Shown in pieces: positions 58,901 to 64,000 of a stretch of 64,000 nt of DNA (position 1 is its first letter; each line of letters begins with the position of its first letter). Under the pieces are notes generated by a model. It was given only the letters and a program-made list of their open reading frames with translations. It searched no databases and was not told the DNA's origin. This DNA comes from Neonectria sp. B-13 (lineage: Eukaryota; Ascomycota; Sordariomycetes; Hypocreales; Nectriaceae), in NCBI GenBank assembly GCA_002682825.1, contig NOKP01000001.1:3351296-3415295 (forward strand). Direction: 5' to 3'. A program made the translations under genes and the position numbers.

Positions 58901-61496
58901 CAGAGATGGAAGAGAATCCGAGAGCACAGCGGTTCTAGAAATCACTCAAGGATAACCGCAGTTCCCAGATGTGAAGAGCTCGCTCCGTTGGCGACAACGG
59001 CCCGGAGCAACGGAGTTGTTGGGACTGGCTCGGGGGTCTCGTCAGGGGCGTGGCCGGCCAGCTGAGTGAAGCGTGAGACGTTGAGGCGTGAAAGATGAGT
59101 AGGGACGGGCAGGAAGGGCAGAGGGCAGGAGGGCAGAGGGCAGGAAGGGAAGAAAAGCACTGGATATGTCCTCGGATTTAGAGCCTGGGGATGTAGGTAG
59201 TGTGGGCACAGAAGGGACGGAATGGGGCGAAAACGAGGATGGTTGGTGGATGTGGTTCTCCAAAGGGCGCTTTATGAGGAAGAGGAAGAGGAACGTGACT
59301 ATGACGAGGGCAGCCTGGCGAGCAAAAGTGGCGGGCAAATGTCGTTTTTGGCGGTTTCGAACTTTTGAACTTTGGTACGGGCGGCCGTGTTGGCGCGGGT
59401 GCGGTCAGGGTGAGGATGGATCCAGAATAGCAAAGGGCAGCTTCATCTTGGTCCGGAGAGGTTTTTTTTTTATTTTTTTTTATTTTCCAGGCGCGGCGAG
59501 AGGGAGCGAGGGCACGGGAGAGATTCTGGACTGCACTCAGCGGAGCCAAGCCCGGCTCCGACGAGGCGACGAGGCGACGAAGATTAGCCAGCCCAGTGCG
59601 TGAGCAGGACGAGCTTCGAACGAGAAACGAAAAGGGGCTCGCAAAGCAAGGCGCGGTTTTGGCCATCGACCCGCCCACGCAGAGGGCGAGCTGTCGGCGC
59701 GCCCTCGCCCAGTCGGAGGTGGCGAGAAAGTGGAGGGCATCGACAGTTGCTGGCCGTGGCTTGCTACCTCGTAGTGAGAGGAGCGCCCCAGGTACCAGAA
59801 TACAGCATCTTACAACACCGCCAGGGCGGCGCGAAACCCTGTACGAACGGGGGTTTTCCGGGACTCGCGTGCCCAGCTGATCGTGGGGGTTGGCCAGTTA
59901 GTTGCACCGCGGGAGAGTTGACGTCTGTTCTTCGTACTTCGTCCTCCAACACAAGATACAAAGGGACAGCACGCACGCGGTGCGCACGCGGTTGATCGGC
60001 GCAAGCTATTCCCATGTTCGCTGTTAGCGCGTCTGACCGGGGGGGCAGAGAGAAAGCCATCTCATCTCGAGCTGGCACTTTCGGAGTCCGGAGGAGTAAC
60101 GTCAAGAGGGGTCAAGTCACCCACCGTCACTTTTGCGTAGTGTGCCCAGCAAGGATTACTACATAACTGCAGCGCTTGCGAAGCCACTGGCAATCCCTGG
60201 TAAGCCCTGGGAACCAAGCAAGCAAGTAAGGTACGGCGGACCATGCCATCCACGGTCATTTGTCAATATCGATGGTACCCACCAAAAGGCCACCTAGTAG
60301 GAACTCACTTTCGACTTGTCTTGTGTCACAAGCATCCATTGCAGAGTCCTTCCTCCGCTTTTCACCACAGCCCAGAGGCTTGCGAAGAGGGTGCTGGGCT
60401 CCTCCAATCCAAAGGGCGAGCTCTTGACCGCCGATCAGGCTTTGGAACGGTTAAGAAATGTATTGACGGCTACGAAGTAGAGACATAAGTAAGGCTCCAG
60501 GGGTACCTGGCCAATCCGGTCATTGAATGACCAAGCTCACAGATCCCAAAGGCTTAAACCCTTGGACCCCTGGATTCTCAGGTTGGCCAGAACCTTAGCG
60601 CACGCCTCCCGTTCACTGCTCCGCGGAACAGTTTCTGTGCGAAGTATTCGTACAGGCAATCTTTATTCGTACCTACAGTACAGTAGCTCGCGGTAGGTAC
60701 CTGCGGCACTCGAGTTTTCTGGCCCTGTGAGGGTGTCCAACCAGCCATGCTCGACCCTTCAAGGGCGATCGAAGCGAGGCAGTGCGGGGCAGGCCGGCCG
60801 GCAAGATGGATGATTGGTGACTGGTGATATGGAGAGAGTGGCGAAGGGCTGTCGTTCGTGAGCTGTGTGTGGTGAATGTGTGTCTTGAGCGTGAGGGAGG
60901 AGGTCCCTGGTTCCGAGGCACGCCGAGATGCCAAAAGTGTAGCTGATGATATCACGGCAAGGGATGGGTACTGTAGGGGATGGGTACTGTGGCTTGTGAC
61001 AGGACGGGATCGCGGGAATGAGGCACAGGTGAGATGCAAGGGAAATTTCCCTATTCACCCAGGCCATCACTCAATCGTCATAGTTGGGGAATGATTAACT
61101 CGCTTGCATTGCGGCGTTCGAGAGTGGGGGATGTCTCGGGCATTTCTTTTTCCCCAAGAAAACCCACCGATGGGTTACCGACCGATTCGGCTTCTAATTG
61201 GCTATGGGCTTTCAATGCGCCGTCTCCATGCGCGTGAGGGCGTCTTGGGGCGTAGACTAGTAGGTAATTAGATTGGGTCTCACCCGCAGCACCCACTCGC
61301 AGGGCAGTGACAACCCAGGCCGGGCTGGCTGGCAGTTGGAGTCCCCATCTTTCCAGAAGGGCCTTGGGACGCCAGCCGCCCTAACCCGGTTGGGGCAATT
61401 AACACGAACGGACGGCACGGAACCACGGAAGCAAATCCACTGGGCAGGCAGGCGAACACATTTGCTGACGACAAGTCGTCCCTTCCTTCTTCTCAT

Positions 61497-61521
61497 CGCA
61501 CCGCATCGCATCGCATCGCAT
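61497..61521. repeat. CGCAT pentanucleotide repeat
   Basis: Roughly five CGCAY units about 320 bases upstream of the MFS start. Confidence 0.7.
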
Positions 61522-61835
61522 CATCTGCGTGCACCGGCCGCCACCAAACGTCAGGGTTCTGTCCCACAATTCTGACATCCTAACGGCCGCTTTCCTGACT
61601 CACGGCCTCGCCAAAGCTGTGCCAGACCCTTTGCCGTGTTGCTTGCTACCCGCGAAGTCGCGACTTGCGGCTCACCTCGCCTCGCCTCGCCTCACCTCAC
61701 CTTCACTCCACTCACTCCGGGTCCTCCACCTGACCTCCCTCCGTCGACTCCGCCATGCTCTAAGTCGTCAAGTCCGGTGTTATCCATCGCCTCGCTCTAG
61801 TCCAGTCCCCCCAATTCCCTCCCTAATACGCCAAG

Positions 61836-63900
61836 ATGCCCTTGGGAATCCTCGAAGCCAAGGGTGTCGAACACGTCCCTGGTAAGCATCCACCAACGAT
61901 TCCGTCATCTCTACGCTCCTGTCTCACATCTCCCCTCTTCCCTCTCTTTACTTCCCTGCTCCTCACCCTCCATATCCCCTATCGATATCGAGACCAGTCC
62001 ATTTCGGTGACTGCGGACTCAATCGGTGAACCTAGACTACAGATCAACGTGAGCTAACAATGTGCAAGGTACCACGCGATATTTCGACGACCCATCTCGT
62101 CCTCAAATCGCCACCAGTGACCATGCAGGCCTCAAGTGCGATACCAGCGGCAAGCAACCCATCATCCTCGTACGTCCCGCTCACTCTGTTCCCCTCGTTT
62201 TGCCACCTTCTGCGCCTCCCGGATCCGCTCACGCGTTGCTAGATCCCTCAACCGTCCGACGACCCCAATGATCCGTTGAACTGGCCGCTGTGGAGACGTG
62301 ATCTCATCACCTTCACCCTCTGCTTCGCCGGTATCCTTGCCACCGCCCTTGGCCCAATCCTAGCCGCCAACACCATCACCGTCACTCTCCTCTTCTCCAA
62401 AGACTTCACCAAGGTTGCCCTGCTGACGGGGTACTTCCTACTCGGAGCTGGCGCCGGAGCCATCTTCTTCGTCCCATCTGGTCGTATTTGGGGCAAGCGG
62501 CATCTCTTCCTCATCGGCATATGCATCCTCATTGCTTCCAGCGCGTGGGCTGGTTCAGTCGGTACCAACTATGGCAGCTTCGTTGGGGCCAGAATTGTTC
62601 AGGGTGTGGGTTGTGCTCCCTTTGAGAGTTTGCTTAATGCAGCTGTTGGCGACCTCTACTTTGTGCACCAGCGAGGCCTTCGAATGGCTTTCACGAATCT
62701 CGCCGTTTTTGGTGGCGCCTTCTTCACCCCTATCTTGGTAGGGAAGATTACAGAGTCTCTAGGCTGGAAGTGGACGTTTTTCTTCGTAGCCATCTTTTTG
62801 GCGCCGACGTTGTTGGCCGTCTTCTTTTTCTGCCCCGAGACAACATACCGCCGCGCCGCGAGCCTCAATACCGATACCACCGTGGCAGAGGAGTCAAAGC
62901 CGGAAACATCATCACCTCAGCCAGACTTGCAGAGCCCAGAACGAAGCAGCGTGCCATCTCGCGGCTTTGTTCTCTTCCCAACATCGGGAGCCCTCCAGCC
63001 CATCGGCAACGCCAATACCCCGAAGAAGAGCTTTATCGAGTCAATCTCTCTATTCGATGGCCGGAAGACGGATGAGCGGTACTGGGTTCTCTTGCTACGG
63101 CCATTTCCCCTACTCACTCATCCCGCGTTTATCTGGGGTTGTTTGATTCAAGGTACCATGATTGGATGGACCGTCTTTATCGGTGTTATTGTGGCAGCTA
63201 TATTCATCGGCCCTCCTTATTTCTGGGGTGAAGTTATGGCCGGGTATGCATACACTGGCGCATTCGTTGGTGCACTCGGCGGTTTCCTCGTTGCAGGTCT
63301 GCTTGCCGACTCGAGCGTCAAGTATCTAACCAGGCTCAACAAGGGCATTTACGAGCCCGAGTTTCGCATCCTCCTAGTCATTCCGATGCTGATTATTGGC
63401 GGCATCGGCCTCTTTGGGTTTGGCCTGACGGCCGGAGGCGTCCTCTCGGGGAAGTACACTTATCATGTCCCCCTGGTGTTTTTCGGATTCGAGGTGGCTG
63501 GGATGGTGATTGGCGCCGTTGCCAGCTCGCTCTACATCGTCGATGCCTATCGTGCGTATAACTCTGAGTCCAGGTGCGAATGGGTTCATGAAACTAACCG
63601 TGGTTTTAGGCGACTTGACGATCGAAGGGTTCACCATTATGATCATCTTCAAGAACTTCTTCAGCTTTGCCTTGACGTTCGGCGCATACGACTGGATTAA
63701 CAAGGGAGGTATTAGACCTACGCTGTTGGCCATTGCCTCCATCCAAGTCGTGGTCTGCTTGTCGAGTGTTCCCATGTGTAAGTCTGACATGTTAGAGTCC
63801 TCGTTTGGATGTAAACTGATATCATGTAGACATTTATGGCAAGCGAGTGCGAGCGTTTTACCACCGGCATGATCTTCTTGCTCTCACGGGTCTTAGGTAA
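61836..63900 (+). CDS. Major facilitator superfamily transporter
   Basis: Exons 61836-61881, 62069-62169, 62243-63551, 63610-63777 and 63830-63900 give 564 residues. Twelve membrane spans are expected. N-terminal half: LITFTLCFAGILATALGPIL, GYFLLGAGAGAIFFVPSGR with the RIWGKRHLF cytoplasmic-loop motif, and IVQGVGCAPFESLLNA. A long soluble loop (about 205-265) separates the halves, then C-terminal spans begin at FIWGCLIQGTMIGWTVFIG. The loop is Ser/Pro/Glu-rich. The pattern fits fungal drug/H+ antiporter-like MFS proteins (DHA1 style); substrate is unknown. The stop TAA at 63898 follows HRHDLLALTGLR, but an AG-GTAAAG donor overlaps the stop, so an extra exon past the window edge cannot be fully excluded. 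Confidence 0.88.
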
Positions 63901-64000
63901 AGTTTCATCAAAGGGCATTGGTCTTGGAGTTTCCAACCTCTCTTGTGACCTACATTATGGCAGAGGAACGACTTAATGGAAGGCACTGGCGAACGGGTTC
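63901..64000. other. Window edge, 3' flank of the MFS gene
   Basis: Too short to interpret. No feature is seen. Confidence 0.4.

Larger units (their letters stand above)
58815..61835. other. 3-kb gene-free region
   Basis: Contains the promoter of the transcription factor, a GGAGGT repeat (58871-58900), T-rich stretches near 59461-59486, the TACGAAGTA word at 60471, and CGCAT and CCTCG/CCTCA repeats at 61497-61521 and 61676-61702. Long frames on both strands overlap each other and lack domains. No gene is supported. Confidence 0.5.

Noticed and set aside
59166..59678. Overlapping 145- and 166-codon frames on opposite strands
   Set aside because: They include poly-T/poly-A-derived Phe/Lys runs and have no domains.

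Overview
The window is nuclear DNA of a filamentous ascomycete, most likely a sordariomycete and perhaps Hypocreales (the order is a guess from gene content and style). Support: 22 protein-coding gene calls on both strands, one call per 3 kb or less, short introns (about 48 to 280 nt) with GTRAGT-type donors and CTAAC-like branch sites, a Zn(II)2Cys6 regulator, a fungal complex I 17.8 kDa subunit, and two cell-surface single-pass proteins with long Ser/Thr stalks. I found no tRNA, rRNA, CRISPR array, intact transposon or bacterial-style operon. All exon joins below were worked out by hand from reading frame and splice signals.

Layout. 1-4.1 kb: gene-free, low-complexity flank leading into the NHP6 HMG-box gene with its own 5'UTR intron. 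6.8-8.7 kb: a ten-exon conserved fungal gene of unknown role, convergent with phosphoglucomutase (minus). 12-15 kb: oligoribonuclease REX2 (minus) and a Gfo/Idh/MocA oxidoreductase (plus) share a divergent promoter. 15.5-17.2 kb: a cell-surface single-pass protein (minus). 17.2-20.4 kb: empty. 20.4-22.3 kb: a cupin protein convergent with a Nudix protein. 22.3-27.6 kb: a repeat-rich accessory-like stretch holding only a Cys-rich small ORF and a broken short-chain dehydrogenase. 27.6-31 kb: complex I 17.8 kDa subunit, a short SET-domain protein and ribosomal protein S15. 32.8-34 kb: a second surface protein with a PPAY tail motif. 35.8-37.5 kb: alpha-tubulin B. 38.5-42.1 kb: a large 1114-residue conserved protein of unknown role. 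43.5-45 kb: a She3-like coiled-coil protein. 47-50.3 kb: symplekin/PTA1 and COA3, divergent. 50.8-55.5 kb: DEP1 and NOP12, divergent. 56-58.8 kb: a Zn2Cys6 transcription factor. 58.8-61.8 kb: empty. 61.8-63.9 kb: an MFS transporter.

How the genes fit together. Most are housekeeping: chromatin (NHP6, DEP1, SET), RNA (REX2, PTA1, NOP12), ribosome (RPS15), mitochondria (complex I 17.8 kDa, COA3, REX2 probably), cytoskeleton (alpha-tubulin, She3-like) and sugar phosphate metabolism (PGM). Three divergent pairs (REX2 with the oxidoreductase, PTA1 with COA3, DEP1 with NOP12) have 0.6-0.7 kb shared upstream regions and may be co-regulated. The Zn2Cys6 factor and the MFS transporter at the right edge could be a regulator-transporter pair, but they are 3 kb apart and nothing in the sequence proves a link. 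I did not find a clearly new multi-gene system. The most unusual items are two unrelated tandem-repeat arrays beside genes, a recurring short palindrome in the left flank, the decayed dehydrogenase, four genes with tiny first coding exons, and two sizeable conserved genes with no known role.
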